From NCBI RefSeq assembly GCF_000732195.1, contig NZ_JNNU01000010.1:62001-126000 (forward strand): 64,000 nt of DNA. Reading direction: 5' to 3'. How positions within the stretch are numbered: the stretch's first letter is position 1; every line of letters starts with the position of its first letter. Source of the stretch: Neorhizobium vignae. Lineage in GTDB: Bacteria > Pseudomonadota > Alphaproteobacteria > Rhizobiales > Rhizobiaceae. The notes below the pieces were generated by a model. That model saw only the letters and a program-made list of their open reading frames with translations. It was not told where the DNA came from and did no database searches. Shown piece by piece: positions 19,295 to 29,129 of this stretch. A program made the translations under genes and the position numbers.

Positions 19295-19324
19295 GTCAAG
19301 GTATGAGACTTGGCGCCCTTGACC

Positions 19325-20539
19325 TCATTCCATGGCAAGGATCAGATTGCGCACAACGGGATAGATTTCCTTCTCCCACCGGCGCCCACTGAAGACACCA
19401 TAGTGCCCGACATTGGCCTGCAGATGGTGGCGGCGCAGATGCGGCCGCAGCGAGTGACAGAGGTCATGCGCGGCCGAAGTCTGACCGAGCCCGCAGATAT
19501 CGTCGCGTCCGCCCTCGACGGTCAAAAGCGCCGTGGCGTGGATATGGTTCGGATCCACCTTGCGGCCATGATGAGTGTAGGTGCCGCTTGCCAGCTCCGC
19601 CCTCTGGAACACCCGGTCGATGGTCTCGATGTAGAATTCCTCGGTCATGTCGAGCACAGCGAAATATTCGTCGTAAAAATGCTTGATCTTGTTCGCGTCA
19701 GCCGTCTCGCCCTTGGCGAGATGGCCGTAGAGCTTGCGATGCGCCTCGACATGCCGCTCCATGTTCATGCTCATGAAGGCGACGAGCTGCAGGAAGCCCG
19801 GATAGACGCGCCGGCCGCTGCCGGGAAAACCCATCGGAACGCCGGTGATCAACTCACTCTTGAACCAGGACAGCGGCTTTGACACGGCCAGTTCGTTGAC
19901 CTTGGTCGGGCTCTCCCGCGTATCGACCGGCCCGGCCATCAGCGTCATGGTGCGCGGGGTCGCCGGGTTCTTCGCCTCCGACATGACGGCGACCGCAACG
20001 AGCGCCTGGACGCAGGGCTGGCAAACGGCGAGGATATGCCCGCGCGGGCCGATCTCCTCCAGGAAGCGGATAATATAATCGACGTAATCGTCCATGCCGA
20101 AACGGCCGGCGGACGTGGAGACGTCCCGCGCATTGGCCCAGTCGGTGACATAGACGTCGTGGTCCTTCAGCAGCGTCTGGACCGTGCCGCGCAGCAGCGT
20201 CGCGAAATGGCCCGACAACGGCGCCACGACGAGCACCCGTGGGCGAGGCATATCGACGTCGGCGACAAAATGCAGGAGCCGGCCGAAGGGCAGGTCGAGC
20301 GCCGTTTCGACTGATATCGGCACGTCGCGATTGCCGATCGTGACCGAGTTGATCTCGAATTCCGGCCTCTCGTGGGTGATCTTGAAACGCGACATCAGCT
20401 CGAGCGCCGCGGCCGCATGCCGGCCCATTTCGGTGCCGGCGCCGAAGAACAGCGTCGAGGACAACAGCTGCAGGCGTCGGGCCATATCCCGCATCGGTGC
20501 GAGCAGGTCGTCCTGGAATTGATAGGCCTGATAGAGCAT
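19325..20539 (-). CDS. phaZ: Intracellular polyhydroxybutyrate depolymerase
   Basis: A 404-residue alpha/beta-hydrolase that mobilises intracellular PHB granules to 3-hydroxybutyrate. Typical features are the start MLYQAYQFQDDLL, the strand-loop RVLVVAPLSGHFATLLRGTV, and the nucleophile Cys173 in AVCQPCVQAL, where this family uses Cys instead of the Ser lipase box. I use ATG 20539; another Met two codons upstream is possible. It is divergent from the glutathione transferase gene. Its product feeds the acetyl-CoA pool, which also receives the matAB product, but there is no sign of a shared transcript. Confidence 0.9.
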   Translation of the reverse strand: MLYQAYQFQDDLLAPMRDMARRLQLLSSTLFFGAGTEMGRHAAAALELMSRFKITHERPEFEINSVTIGNRDVPISVETALDLPFGRLLHFVADVDMPRPRVLVVAPLSGHFATLLRGTVQTLLKDHDVYVTDWANARDVSTSAGRFGMDDYVDYIIRFLEEIGPRGHILAVCQPCVQALVAVAVMSEAKNPATPRTMTLMAGPVDTRESPTKVNELAVSKPLSWFKSELITGVPMGFPGSGRRVYPGFLQLVAFMSMNMERHVEAHRKLYGHLAKGETADANKIKHFYDEYFAVLDMTEEFYIETIDRVFQRAELASGTYTHHGRKVDPNHIHATALLTVEGGRDDICGLGQTSAAHDLCHSLRPHLRRHHLQANVGHYGVFSGRRWEKEIYPVVRNLILAME

Positions 20540-20657
20540 GAACATGACCCCGCGCGCCGCTAAAATGCGGCAGTGCAAAAATGCTAGTGCAATATGTCTC
20601 GCGATGCGAGAAGATTGTAAGTGAAAAACAGGATTGTCCGGCAAGGGTTGGAAACTG

Positions 20658-21311
20658 ATGACGCAGGCGGCACTGACGATTTCGTCGAAAAACTACTCCT
20701 CATGGTCGCTTCGCGGATGGCTCCTCTGCCGCATGGCGGGGCTGGATTTCGAGGAAGTGCTGGTCGAGATGAATGACGACGCGCGCCAGGAACTGTTGCT
20801 CCTGTCGCCGTCCGTGCTGGTGCCGCGGCTGACCCATAACGACGTCACCGTCTGGGATACGCTGGCGATTGCCGAATATCTGAATGAAATCACGCCGGAT
20901 GCCGGTCTCTGGCCGGCCGACATCGCCGACCGTGCCCGTTGTCGCGCCGTTTCGGGAGAGATGCATTCCGGTTTCCACAATCTTCGCTCGGCCCTGCCGA
21001 TGAACCTCAAGGCGCGGCACGAGCGCTTCAAGATCTTTTCGGGCGCCCGGCCGGATGTCGAGCGGGTGAAGACGATCTGGACCGAGTGCCTGGAGGCAAG
21101 CGGTGGCCCGTGGCTGTTTGGCGCCAATCCGACGGTCGCGGATGCGATGTATGCGCCGGTCTGCAGCCGCTTTCGCACCTATGCGGTCGAGCTTGAACCG
21201 AAGCTCGCGGCGTATGCGGAGATGGTTTTGGCCTGGCCGCTGATGCTGGAATGGACCGAAGGCGCACTTGCGGAACCGGACGAAATCGTCGAGTTGGAAG
21301 TGGAATTCTGA
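20658..21311 (+). CDS. Glutathione S-transferase family protein
   Basis: A 217-residue protein with the N-terminal thioredoxin-like domain (SSKNYSSWSLRGWLL, probably supplying the glutathione-contacting Ser/Tyr; VPRLTHNDVTVWDTLAIAEYL, with the cis-Pro and glutathione-binding Asp-Thr equivalents of Ser-Ile) and an all-helical C-terminal domain. I start at ATG 20658 rather than the TTG at 20634. It lies 24 bases before tryptophan 2,3-dioxygenase on the same strand, so the two may be co-transcribed. The substrate is unknown. Confidence 0.88.
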   Translation: MTQAALTISSKNYSSWSLRGWLLCRMAGLDFEEVLVEMNDDARQELLLLSPSVLVPRLTHNDVTVWDTLAIAEYLNEITPDAGLWPADIADRARCRAVSGEMHSGFHNLRSALPMNLKARHERFKIFSGARPDVERVKTIWTECLEASGGPWLFGANPTVADAMYAPVCSRFRTYAVELEPKLAAYAEMVLAWPLMLEWTEGALAEPDEIVELEVEF

Positions 21312-21335
21312 CCGGCGAAAGACATATCGGACATC

Positions 21336-22175
21336 ATGAGCGCAAAACCCTACGATCCCAGCGAAGACGGCGCGGAAATGTCTTTCCGCGAAAAGATGTC
21401 CTATTCCGACTACCTGCATCTCGAAAAGGTGCTCGACGCGCAGGCGCCGATTTCGGCAGCTCATGACGAACTGCTGTTCATCATCCAGCACCAGACGTCC
21501 GAACTGTGGATGAAGCTTGCGATTCACGAGATCAGCTCGGCGATCTCGGCGATCCGTAACGACGATCCGCAGCCGGCCTTCAAGATGCTCACCCGCGTCG
21601 CCCGCATTTTCGAACAGCTCAACAATGCCTGGGACGTGCTGCGCACCATGACGCCCAGCGAATATACAGAATTCCGCGCCTCGCTCGGCCAGTCATCCGG
21701 CTTCCAGTCCTATCAATACCGGGCGATCGAGTTCCTTGCCGGCAACCGCAACGTCGCGATGCTCGGACCGCATGCCCATCGACCCGATATTACCAAGATG
21801 CTGGAAGGCATCCTTGCCCGCCCGAGCCTCTACGACGAGGCGCTGATGCTGCTTTCCCGGCGCGGATTCGATATCGGCGAGGACGCCGCAAGAACCGCCT
21901 GGCGCACAAAACGCACCGAGAACGCGCAGGTGCTGGAGGCCTGGAAACAGGTCTATAGCGCACCCGGCACCTATTGGGAGCTTTACGAACTCGCGGAAAA
22001 GCTGGTCGACTTCGAGGACTATTTCCGCCGCTGGCGTTTCAACCATGTCACCACGGTGGAACGGGTGATCGGCTTCAAGCGCGGCACCGGCGGCACGTCG
22101 GGAACGTCCTATCTCAAGAAGATGCTGGAGGTCGAACTGTTTCCCGAACTCTGGCGGGTGCGCACCGTCCTGTAA
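21336..22175 (+). CDS. kynA: Tryptophan 2,3-dioxygenase
   Basis: A 279-residue haem dioxygenase that opens the indole ring of L-tryptophan to N-formylkynurenine, the first step of the kynurenine pathway. The family hallmark [14 protein letters not shown] and the SFQSYQYR-like substrate segment ([17 protein letters not shown]) are present, as is the [13 protein letters not shown] loop that closes over substrate. Length is normal. Kynureninase and formamidase are not adjacent, so downstream steps must be encoded elsewhere. Confidence 0.95.
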   Translation: MSAKPYDPSEDGAEMSFREKMSYSDYLHLEKVLDAQAPISAAHDELLFIIQHQTSELWMKLAIHEISSAISAIRNDDPQPAFKMLTRVARIFEQLNNAWDVLRTMTPSEYTEFRASLGQSSGFQSYQYRAIEFLAGNRNVAMLGPHAHRPDITKMLEGILARPSLYDEALMLLSRRGFDIGEDAARTAWRTKRTENAQVLEAWKQVYSAPGTYWELYELAEKLVDFEDYFRRWRFNHVTTVERVIGFKRGTGGTSGTSYLKKMLEVELFPELWRVRTVL

Positions 22176-22249
22176 ATCGCGCGAGGCTGGAAGCTGCCGG
22201 TTGGTGATCTTCCTGAGCCGAGTTATGTTGGCTCAAACGCGGGGAGCCG

Positions 22250-23086
22250 ATGCGGGCGAAGGGACAAAACGGGTTTCGGATGTTTCGATGCGGCATGGCC
22301 GGCGTACAGGCGGTCGTGGCCCGCTCCGACCACCGTTTCGCCCGTCACACCCATGACCAGTACGGCATCGGCGTGATCGAGAGCGGCGCCCAGAAGTCCG
22401 CAAGCGGACGCGGTCCGGTGGAAGCCGGACCGGGCGACGTCATCACCGTCAATCCCGGCGAGGTGCATGACGGTGCGCCGATCGGCGACGATGGCCGTTT
22501 CTGGCGGATGCTCTATTTCGATCCGGATGTGATAACCGGCGCGGTGGCCGATATCCGCCAGGGCAGGCCCGGCGATTTCGAATTTGCCGATCCGGTGCTG
22601 CGGCACCCCCCGCATGCCACGACAATGCGGCAGCTGTTTACCGCAATGACCGCCGAGCGAGCCGGCACCGAGCTCCGCCGCCAGGAATTGCTGCTGACGC
22701 TGCTGGCCGAGGTTTTGCGGGAGACGCCGGAGCCGAAACCGGTGCCGCGAGCTATCCGGGCAGCGCGGGAGCGTATTGATGACGATCCGGCCAAAGCGGT
22801 CAGCCTTGCCGATCTGGCGGAACCGGCCGGCATCAGCCAATTCCAGCTGCTGCGCGCTTTCGACAAGGCGACCGGGCTCACTCCGCATGCCTATCTGATC
22901 CAGCGGCGTGTCCAGTTGGCGCGAAAACTGATCGTTGGCGGAGCGGGACTTGCTGAGGCGGCGCTGGCCAGCGGCTTTTCCGATCAGAGCCACATGACCC
23001 GCATCTTCACCCGCAGTTTCGGGCTTTCCCCGCACCTTTATGCGGTTTCTGCGCGGCCGCCGCAAGCATCCGGCGGGCCTTGCTGA
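22250..23086 (+). CDS. AraC-family transcriptional regulator with cupin sensor
   Basis: A 278-residue regulator. Residues about 20-100 form a cupin ligand domain (FARHTHDQYGIGVIESG and GDVITVNPGEVHDG). The C-terminal 100 residues carry the two helix-turn-helix motifs of AraC/XylS proteins (LADLAEPAGISQFQLLRAF and LAEAALASGFSDQSHMTRIF). The product is cytosolic. It follows kynA by 74 bases on the same strand and precedes the VOC gene; its target is not evident. Confidence 0.9.
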   Translation: MRAKGQNGFRMFRCGMAGVQAVVARSDHRFARHTHDQYGIGVIESGAQKSASGRGPVEAGPGDVITVNPGEVHDGAPIGDDGRFWRMLYFDPDVITGAVADIRQGRPGDFEFADPVLRHPPHATTMRQLFTAMTAERAGTELRRQELLLTLLAEVLRETPEPKPVPRAIRAARERIDDDPAKAVSLADLAEPAGISQFQLLRAFDKATGLTPHAYLIQRRVQLARKLIVGGAGLAEAALASGFSDQSHMTRIFTRSFGLSPHLYAVSARPPQASGGPC

Positions 23087-23169
23087 GGACGGCGGGACGC
23101 TTGCCCTTTGTTGTGGGAGTATTAGGCTCCGTGTTTCGGATATCCACCTGACGCAGGAGGGCGCGGACC

Positions 23170-23592
23170 ATGTCTGCATGCTTCAGATATATCGTCAACG
23201 ATGTAAAGGCAGCGATCGATTTCTACACCGCACATCTCGGCTTCAAGCTCGAGATGAACCCTGCCCCGCCCTTCGCGGAAATTTCGCGCGGCGACATGCA
23301 TCTCTATCTGTCCCAGCCGAACCCGCGGGGTGGCGGCGGTGCACCGATGCCGTCCGGAGAGCAGCAGGCTCCCGGCGGCTGGAACCGCATTCATCTGACC
23401 GTCGACGACCTGGATGGCATGGTCGAACGCCTGAAACTGGCCGGCTGCCACTTCCGCAACGAAATCATCCAGGGGACAGGCGGCAAGCAGATCTTGTTGG
23501 AGGATCCGTCCGGAAACCTGATCGAACTGTTCGAGCCGAACACGCCCGCTTATCGCGCGCCCGGCTCAGGCACCAGGACCGCTGGCGGTTGA
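23170..23592 (+). CDS. VOC-superfamily protein (glyoxalase/bleomycin-resistance type)
   Basis: A 140-residue protein built of two beta-alpha-beta-beta-beta modules: YIVNDVKAAIDFYTAHLGF at the start and IHLTVDDLDGMVERLKLAG in the second module, ending in LLEDPSGNLIELFEP. Members bind a divalent metal and act as lyases, dioxygenases or drug-binding proteins. The specific reaction cannot be deduced. CAGGAGGG lies upstream of the ATG. It follows the AraC gene by 83 bases. Confidence 0.85.
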   Translation: MSACFRYIVNDVKAAIDFYTAHLGFKLEMNPAPPFAEISRGDMHLYLSQPNPRGGGGAPMPSGEQQAPGGWNRIHLTVDDLDGMVERLKLAGCHFRNEIIQGTGGKQILLEDPSGNLIELFEPNTPAYRAPGSGTRTAGG

Positions 23593-23610
23593 CCGGCGAC
23601 CCGGGAGATC

Positions 23611-23934
23611 TCAGCTCAGCGCCAGATCGAAGACGTGGTGATGGATGTGACCGTCGAACATGGTGAGCAGGCCCTTGGTCATGTCCCGGCTCTCGTAACG
23701 CACCGGCGATTCCAGGGCCGCCGCCAGCGCCTCGCGGCTTTCGTACATGGTCGACAGCACCATCGGGTAGGACGGTGCGCCCTCGTCCCGCTCGATATTG
23801 TAGAGCACGCGGACTTCCTTGATGCCCGGAAAGGCGAGCCACATGGGCATCAGCTTCTCGGCCACATAGGCCTTGAACGCCTCTTCCCGGCCGGCATGGA
23901 TCGCGCCTTCGAAAAAGGCCTGACGGATGATCAT
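23611..23934 (-). CDS. Small dimeric alpha/beta-barrel (EthD/ABM-like) protein
   Basis: A 107-residue protein whose pattern (AGREEAFKAYVAEKLMPMWLAFPGIKEVRVLYN, then SYPMVLSTMYESREALAAAL) suggests the ferredoxin-like dimeric barrel fold seen in EthD/ABM proteins. These are often accessory to catabolic enzymes. It is the last gene of the LacI-controlled minus-strand operon, 15 bases after the dehydrogenase. Its role there is unknown. Confidence 0.6.
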   Translation of the reverse strand: MIIRQAFFEGAIHAGREEAFKAYVAEKLMPMWLAFPGIKEVRVLYNIERDEGAPSYPMVLSTMYESREALAAALESPVRYESRDMTKGLLTMFDGHIHHHVFDLALS

Positions 23935-23949
23935 GGGTATTTTCTCTGT

Positions 23950-24885
23950 TCAGTTGACGGTGGTCGGCGGCTTTTCGCCAGCGAAATGGGCGGCGATATT
24001 GGCAAGCACCAGCTCACCCATGGCGACGCGGGTCTCGACCGTGGCGCTGCCTTGGTGTGGCATCAGCACCGTGTTTGGCGCGGTGAAAAAATCTTCGCGG
24101 ATACGCGGTTCGTCGAGATAGACGTCGAGGCCGGCTGCGCCGATCGTGCCGTCGTTCAGGGCAGCGAGCAGCGCGTTCTCGTCGACGACACTGCCACGAG
24201 CAATATTGATCAGGATACCTTTAGGTCCCAGCGCCTTCAGAACCTCGCCATTGACGATATCTTTCGTCTCGGCATTCGCCGCGACGATGACGCACAGCAC
24301 ATCGCTGTCTTCCGCCAGTGCCACCGGCGAGGCGCAGGACTTCCAGGTCGTGTCCGTGACCGGCGAGCGGTTCCAGAAGCGGATGTCCATGCCGAAGGCT
24401 TCGGCGCGGCGGCCAAAGGCCTTGCCGATCTGGCCGAGGCCGAGAATGCCGAGGCGCTTGCCCTTCGGGCTGTTGCCGAGCGGAAAGCCTTCCTTGCCCC
24501 ACTTGCCGGCGCGCACGAAGGCGTCGCCCTTGGCGATATGGCGCAGCACAGCGAGCATCAGCGCGATGCCCATGTCGGCGACGTCATCGGTCAACACGCC
24601 CGGCGTGGTGGTGACGTCGATATTGCGGCTGCGGGTGAATTTGAGATCGACCTTGTCGGTGCCGACGCCATTGATGGCGATGACGCCGAGCGCCGGCAGC
24701 CTCTCGATCCACTCGTTGGAGAGGCCGGAGCCGCCGCCTGTCGCAACGGCGCGGATGTTCGGCAAGGCCGCTTCCAGCGTTTCCTTCTGTGCCGGATCGT
24801 ACAGCCGATGCACGGTATAGATGGCATCGAGCTGATCCTCGATGAACTGCATCAGTGGTTCCACAAGCAGGATATCTGGTTTCAT
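23950..24885 (-). CDS. D-isomer-specific 2-hydroxyacid dehydrogenase
   Basis: A 311-residue NAD(P)H-dependent enzyme reducing a 2-oxoacid (glyoxylate or hydroxypyruvate type) or oxidising the matching D-hydroxyacid. The nucleotide motif GLGQIG is at 149-154. The catalytic triad is complete: R230 in NIARGS, E259 in LDEPR and H277 in MPHQGS. Placement after a polar amino-acid ABC transporter suggests the imported compound is a hydroxyacid or is deaminated to an oxoacid. CAAGGAGTTCCGGAC precedes the ATG. Confidence 0.9.
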   Translation of the reverse strand: MKPDILLVEPLMQFIEDQLDAIYTVHRLYDPAQKETLEAALPNIRAVATGGGSGLSNEWIERLPALGVIAINGVGTDKVDLKFTRSRNIDVTTTPGVLTDDVADMGIALMLAVLRHIAKGDAFVRAGKWGKEGFPLGNSPKGKRLGILGLGQIGKAFGRRAEAFGMDIRFWNRSPVTDTTWKSCASPVALAEDSDVLCVIVAANAETKDIVNGEVLKALGPKGILINIARGSVVDENALLAALNDGTIGAAGLDVYLDEPRIREDFFTAPNTVLMPHQGSATVETRVAMGELVLANIAAHFAGEKPPTTVN

Positions 24886-24923
24886 GTCCGGAACTCCTTG
24901 ATTTCAATGAGTGGCAGCAGCGT

Positions 24924-25703
24924 TCAAGAGATCTGTCCGAGGAAGATCTTCAGGCGCTCGTTCTTGGGATTGCCGAAGAATTCTTCCGGCGCGGCGGTTT
25001 CGAGAATCTCGCCGCGGTCCATGAAGATCACCCGGTCGGCGACCTGCCGGGCAAAACCCATTTCATGGGTGACGCAGAGCATGGTCATACCCTCCTTGGC
25101 GAGGTCGATCATGGTGTCGAGCACTTCCTTGACCATTTCCGGATCAAGCGCCGAGGTCGGCTCGTCGAACAGCATGATCTTCGGGTTCATGCAGAGCGCC
25201 CGGGCGATCGCCACGCGCTGCTGCTGGCCGCCGGAAAGCTGGGCGGGATATTTTTCGGCCTGTTCGGGAATGCGCACCCGCTCCAGGTATTTGCGGGCGG
25301 TCTTTTCCGCCTCGACCTTGGAAACGCCGCGCACCTTCATCGGCGCCAGCGTGCAGTTCTCCAGAACCGTCATATGCGGGAAGAGGTTGAACTGCTGGAA
25401 GACCATGCCGGTCTCCTGGCGGACGATATCGACATTCTTGCCGCCGGCGGTCAGCTCATGGCCGTCGACGACTATCCTGCCCTTCTGGATCGTCTCCAGC
25501 TGATTGATGCAGCGGATCAGCGTCGACTTACCGGAGCCGGACGGGCCGCAGATGACGATCCGCTCTCCCCGGTTGACCGACAATTCGACGTCCTTCAGCG
25601 CGTGAAAGCCGCCATACCACTTGTTGACGCCTTCCATCCTGACGGCGAGTTCGGAAGTTCCTCGCGTGGCCGCTGCCGATGCGTTTGCGTTCACCTCAGT
25701 CAT
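24924..25703 (-). CDS. Polar amino-acid ABC transporter ATPase (GlnQ/AapP type)
   Basis: A 259-residue ATPase with Walker [14 protein letters not shown]-loop [12 protein letters not shown], signature [15 protein letters not shown], Walker [15 protein letters not shown] and H-loop [10 protein letters not shown]. The [10 protein letters not shown] start at 25703 follows the binding-protein stop by 34 bases. There is no C-terminal regulatory domain, as usual for the PAAT family. It works with the two permeases and binding protein upstream. Confidence 0.93.
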   Translation of the reverse strand: MTEVNANASAAATRGTSELAVRMEGVNKWYGGFHALKDVELSVNRGERIVICGPSGSGKSTLIRCINQLETIQKGRIVVDGHELTAGGKNVDIVRQETGMVFQQFNLFPHMTVLENCTLAPMKVRGVSKVEAEKTARKYLERVRIPEQAEKYPAQLSGGQQQRVAIARALCMNPKIMLFDEPTSALDPEMVKEVLDTMIDLAKEGMTMLCVTHEMGFARQVADRVIFMDRGEILETAAPEEFFGNPKNERLKIFLGQIS

Positions 25704-25737
25704 TGCGAGGAACTCCCTTCGATAGTCGGTTCTGGTC

Positions 25738-26538
25738 TTACTTGGCGTTGGCGACGAAGTCCGGCAGCGGAGCGCCGAGCCACTTTTCATGGATCTTGCC
25801 GAGTTCGCCATTGGCCTTGACCTTGGCGATGAAGGCGTTGACAGCCGTCAAAAGCTCGGTCGAGCCTTTGCGGACAGCGATGCCCTGAACCTGCTGGCTG
25901 AGCTGCAGTTTCTGGGTAAAGCGGCCGGGAGCGGCCTTTTCGATCTGGGCGGCGACGACGTTGGAGACGCCGATCAGCTGGACCTGGCCGGACAGCAGGG
26001 CCTGGACGGCGCTGGCATCGTCGTCGAAACGCTGGATCTTGGCGTCGGCCGGAGCGATCTTGGTCACGCCGGTATCCTGGGTCGAGGCACGGGCGACGCC
26101 GATCGTCTTGCCCGAGAGATCTTCCGGCTTGGAGATTGCAGTCGCCTTTGCGCCGAACACGCCGATCGAAATGCCGGCATAGGGCTGGGAGAAATCGACG
26201 CTCTTGGCGCGCTCTTCGGTGATGCCGAGCGAGGCGACGAGCAGATCGACCTGGTTGCTCTGGAGGTAGGGGATGCGGTTCGGGCCGGTGACCGGAACGA
26301 TCTGCACCTTCACGCCGAATTCCTTGGCAAGCAGCTTTGCCACGTCGGCGTCATAACCGTCCGGCTCATTCGACGTGTTCATGATGCCGAATGGCGGAAA
26401 GTCGACCAGCATGCCGATCTTGACGGTGCCTGCGGACTTGATGCTTTCGACGGTCTGGGCCGATACGGTGGAGGCGCCTGCGCCCATCATCAGGCCTGCG
26501 CCGATGACGGCCATAACCATGCGTCTAGAAATATTCAT
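25738..26538 (-). CDS. Polar amino-acid ABC transporter substrate-binding protein
   Basis: A 266-residue secreted family 3 binding protein. The signal peptide [20 protein letters not shown] ends near STVSA-QT. The mature part shows [35 protein letters not shown] and the ligand loop [18 protein letters not shown], all typical of GlnH/FliY-like proteins. It lies between the permease pair and the ATPase. The ligand is probably a polar amino acid or a related acid; the dehydrogenase in the same operon makes a hydroxy/oxo acid possible. Confidence 0.92.
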   Translation of the reverse strand: MNISRRMVMAVIGAGLMMGAGASTVSAQTVESIKSAGTVKIGMLVDFPPFGIMNTSNEPDGYDADVAKLLAKEFGVKVQIVPVTGPNRIPYLQSNQVDLLVASLGITEERAKSVDFSQPYAGISIGVFGAKATAISKPEDLSGKTIGVARASTQDTGVTKIAPADAKIQRFDDDASAVQALLSGQVQLIGVSNVVAAQIEKAAPGRFTQKLQLSQQVQGIAVRKGSTELLTAVNAFIAKVKANGELGKIHEKWLGAPLPDFVANAK

Positions 26539-26590
26539 TTTCCTACCCTTTTCTGTTGCGCCGGTTTTCCTCCCTCCGGCTCGGGTCCCG

Positions 26591-27253
26591 TCAACGTGCC
26601 GTTGCGCGGGAAAATCTGAGTTCCATGCGTCTTGCAAGTACCGAAAGCGGCCAGCAGAGGACGAAATAGACCGCCGCCACCGTGCCGAACACCATGAACG
26701 GGCTGAACGTTGCATTGTTGATGATCTGGCCCTGGCGGGTGAGCTCGGTAAAACCGATGATCGCCGCAAGCGAAGTGCCCTTGATCAGCTGCACCAGAAA
26801 GCCGACCGTCGGCGCCACTGCGATCTTCGAGGCCTGTGGCAGGACGATGTAGCGCATCCGATTGAAGTAGCGCAGGCCGAGCGCGGTCGCGGCTTCCCGC
26901 TGGCCCGGCGGCACGGCTTCGATGCAGCCGCGCCAGATTTCGCCGAGGAAGGCGCTGGCATGCAGGGTGAGCGCGACGGTTGCGGCAAGCCAGGGATTGA
27001 TGGCAAACCCGAGGATGTTCATGCCGAAGAACACCAGGAAGAGCTGCATGAGCAGTGGGGTTCCCTGGAAGATGCGGATGAAGCCGGTGGCGATCAGCCG
27101 CGGCCATTTTGCATCAGAGACGCGTAGCAGCGCGATCAGCAGGCCGCCGATGCCGCCGCCTGCAAAGGCGATCGCCGAGAGCGCGATGGTCCACTGCGCC
27201 GCAAGCACGATGATCCAGAATTCGTTGATGCCGAAAGGTCTGATCAATGGCAT
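26591..27253 (-). CDS. Polar amino-acid ABC transporter permease (GlnP/HisM type)
   Basis: A 220-residue inner-membrane protein with about five hydrophobic helices. It contains the family loop FIRIFQGTPLLMQLFLVFFG and the ATPase-contact segment REAATALGLRYFNRMRYIVL. It follows the sister permease by nine bases and probably pairs with it as a heterodimer. Confidence 0.92.
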   Translation of the reverse strand: MPLIRPFGINEFWIIVLAAQWTIALSAIAFAGGGIGGLLIALLRVSDAKWPRLIATGFIRIFQGTPLLMQLFLVFFGMNILGFAINPWLAATVALTLHASAFLGEIWRGCIEAVPPGQREAATALGLRYFNRMRYIVLPQASKIAVAPTVGFLVQLIKGTSLAAIIGFTELTRQGQIINNATFSPFMVFGTVAAVYFVLCWPLSVLARRMELRFSRATAR

Positions 27254-27262
27254 GTCAGGCTC

Positions 27263-27967
27263 CTACCGGCTCAGCGGATATTTGAAGGCGGCCTTCTCGA
27301 TTATCGAGAAGATCGTCGAGAAACCGACCGACATGACGAGATACATCACCGTTATGACGATATAGACCTCGAAGCTCGCGAAGGTCTGCGACTGCAGATT
27401 GTTGCCGGCGGCGGCAAGGTCGTCGGCGGAGATCGCCGAGACGACGCTCGAGGTCAGCATCAGGTAGATGAACTGGCTGGTCAGCGACGGATAGACGGTG
27501 CGCAGCGCCGGCTTCATGATGATATAGCGGAAGATCTGCAGCTTCGAGAGGCCGAGCGCGGTGCCGGCCTCGATCTGCCCCTTCTGGATCGACTCGATAC
27601 CGGCGCGGATGATTTCCGTGCCGTAGGCGCCGAAATTGACGACCAGCGCCACGAGCGCCGCACTGTTCGGGGTCAGGAAAATCCCGAGCGACGGCAGGCC
27701 GAAGAAGATGAAGAAGATCTGCACCAGGAACGGCGTGTTGCGAATGATTTCGATATAGGCGTCGATAACCCAGCGCAGCGGCGCTATACCGGACGTCTTG
27801 CCAGCGGCGCAGGCGATCGAGACGATCAGGCCGATGATCATCGCCGCCACCGAAAGCTGGATCGTCAGCCAGGCGCCGAGCAGAAGCTGGTCGAAACCCG
27901 CAAACACGGGCTCGAAATTGAAATTGTACAACTTGGGACCTCCCCAATGATGTTGAAAGAGCGTCAC
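27263..27967 (-). CDS. Polar amino-acid ABC transporter permease
   Basis: A 234-residue inner-membrane protein of the HisQ/GlnP family, with IEIIRNTPFLVQIFFIFFG and the contact loop IEAGTALGLSKLQIFRYIIM. It is the first gene of the operon and starts 21 bases from a perfect 16-bp palindrome, just downstream of the lacI-type regulator gene. Confidence 0.92.
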   Translation of the reverse strand: MTLFQHHWGGPKLYNFNFEPVFAGFDQLLLGAWLTIQLSVAAMIIGLIVSIACAAGKTSGIAPLRWVIDAYIEIIRNTPFLVQIFFIFFGLPSLGIFLTPNSAALVALVVNFGAYGTEIIRAGIESIQKGQIEAGTALGLSKLQIFRYIIMKPALRTVYPSLTSQFIYLMLTSSVVSAISADDLAAAGNNLQSQTFASFEVYIVITVMYLVMSVGFSTIFSIIEKAAFKYPLSR

Positions 27968-27988
27968 TCCTCTGCGGCGACCTTTCCA

Positions 27989-28004
27989 TTTAGATCGATC
28001 TAAA
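27989..28004 (-). promoter_or_regulatory. LacI-type operator before the amino-acid ABC operon
   Basis: TTTAGATCGATCTAAA is a perfect 16-bp palindrome with the central CpG usual for LacI/GalR-family operators. It lies between the lacI-type gene stop (28041) and the first permease start (27967), where a repressor would control the whole transporter operon. Confidence 0.7.
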
Positions 28005-28040
28005 AGCTTTTCGCCCGGGCGTCAACCGGGAATTAACGGA

Positions 28041-29078
28041 TCAATATCGAGCCGGACCGGCGATCGGCCCGCAGGACTGGCGAATATGCAGCCGCGTCTC
28101 CTTCACAACCCTGCGAGGCGGAAGCAGCGGATCGCTCAAGCGGTCGAGCAGCAGGCGGGCGGCATTCTCGCCGATCGTCACCGGCGCGGTGGAGACAGAG
28201 GTGAGCCGCGGGCGGATGATGTCGGCTTCCGTCACGTCGTCGAAGCCGATCAGCGAAAAATTCTCACCGACCTTCAGCCCGAGATCGTGAAGACCGGCTG
28301 AAAGGCCAAGCGCGATCACGTCGTTGAAGCAGACAACTGCGGTCGGCTTTTCCCGGTTCTCGAACAGCAGATGTGCCGAACCCGGGATCTGCGCCGTCTG
28401 GTCGGGGACACGGATGATCAGGTCCGGATCAAAGCCGCGGGAGAACATTGCGTCGCGAAAACCTTCGATCCGTTCCAGATAGGCGGAATGAACAGGCCCG
28501 TGTACCGCGAAGGCAATCCGGCGATGGCCGAGCGAGGCGAGATGGCCGACCGCTTCGCGCATGCCGGCGGCATAATCGACGCCGGCATAATCGATATCGT
28601 CGGAAATATGCCGCAGCGCCTGAACCAGCGGCAGGCCCCATTCCGCCATCCGGTCGAGGAATTCCGGTTCGGTGGCGGCCGCCGGGCAGATGATGACGCC
28701 GTCGACGCCGTGCTCGCGCATGCGCTGCATGACCATGTCCTGCCGCTCGGCAAGATCGCCGCTATTGGCGAGGATCACCACCATGCCGGCTGCATCGATC
28801 ACTGATTCGATGCCGGAGAGAAGCTCCGCGAAGAAGGGATTGGTGAGATTGGGCACCACGACGCCGACCGTATGGCTGCGTTCAGCCCTGAGCCGGGCGG
28901 CACCCATATTGTAGACGTAACCGAGTTCGCGCATCGCCTCCTCGACCCGAGCCCGCGTCTCGGTGCCGACCAGCGGGCTCTTGCGGATGACGAGCGAAGC
29001 GGTCGCGCGGGACACATTGGCGCGCGCCGCCACGTCGAGAAGCGTTACACGGTTTTTCTTTTTGTCTTCGAATGGCAT
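28041..29078 (-). CDS. LacI-family transcriptional regulator
   Basis: A 345-residue regulator. The N-terminal helix-turn-helix and hinge (VTLLDVAARANVSRATASLV, then AMRELGYVYNMGAARLR) are followed by a periplasmic-binding-protein-like sensor domain ending in HIRQSCG. I prefer ATG 29078 (MPFEDKKK) to the one three codons upstream. It lies directly upstream of, and in line with, the ABC operon; the 16-bp palindrome in between is its likely site. Confidence 0.93.
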   Translation of the reverse strand: MPFEDKKKNRVTLLDVAARANVSRATASLVIRKSPLVGTETRARVEEAMRELGYVYNMGAARLRAERSHTVGVVVPNLTNPFFAELLSGIESVIDAAGMVVILANSGDLAERQDMVMQRMREHGVDGVIICPAAATEPEFLDRMAEWGLPLVQALRHISDDIDYAGVDYAAGMREAVGHLASLGHRRIAFAVHGPVHSAYLERIEGFRDAMFSRGFDPDLIIRVPDQTAQIPGSAHLLFENREKPTAVVCFNDVIALGLSAGLHDLGLKVGENFSLIGFDDVTEADIIRPRLTSVSTAPVTIGENAARLLLDRLSDPLLPPRRVVKETRLHIRQSCGPIAGPARY

Positions 29079-29129
29079 CAAAATCACTTAGCAGAAGTGT
29101 CGGGAACCCGAACGGATTCCTCCCTATAC

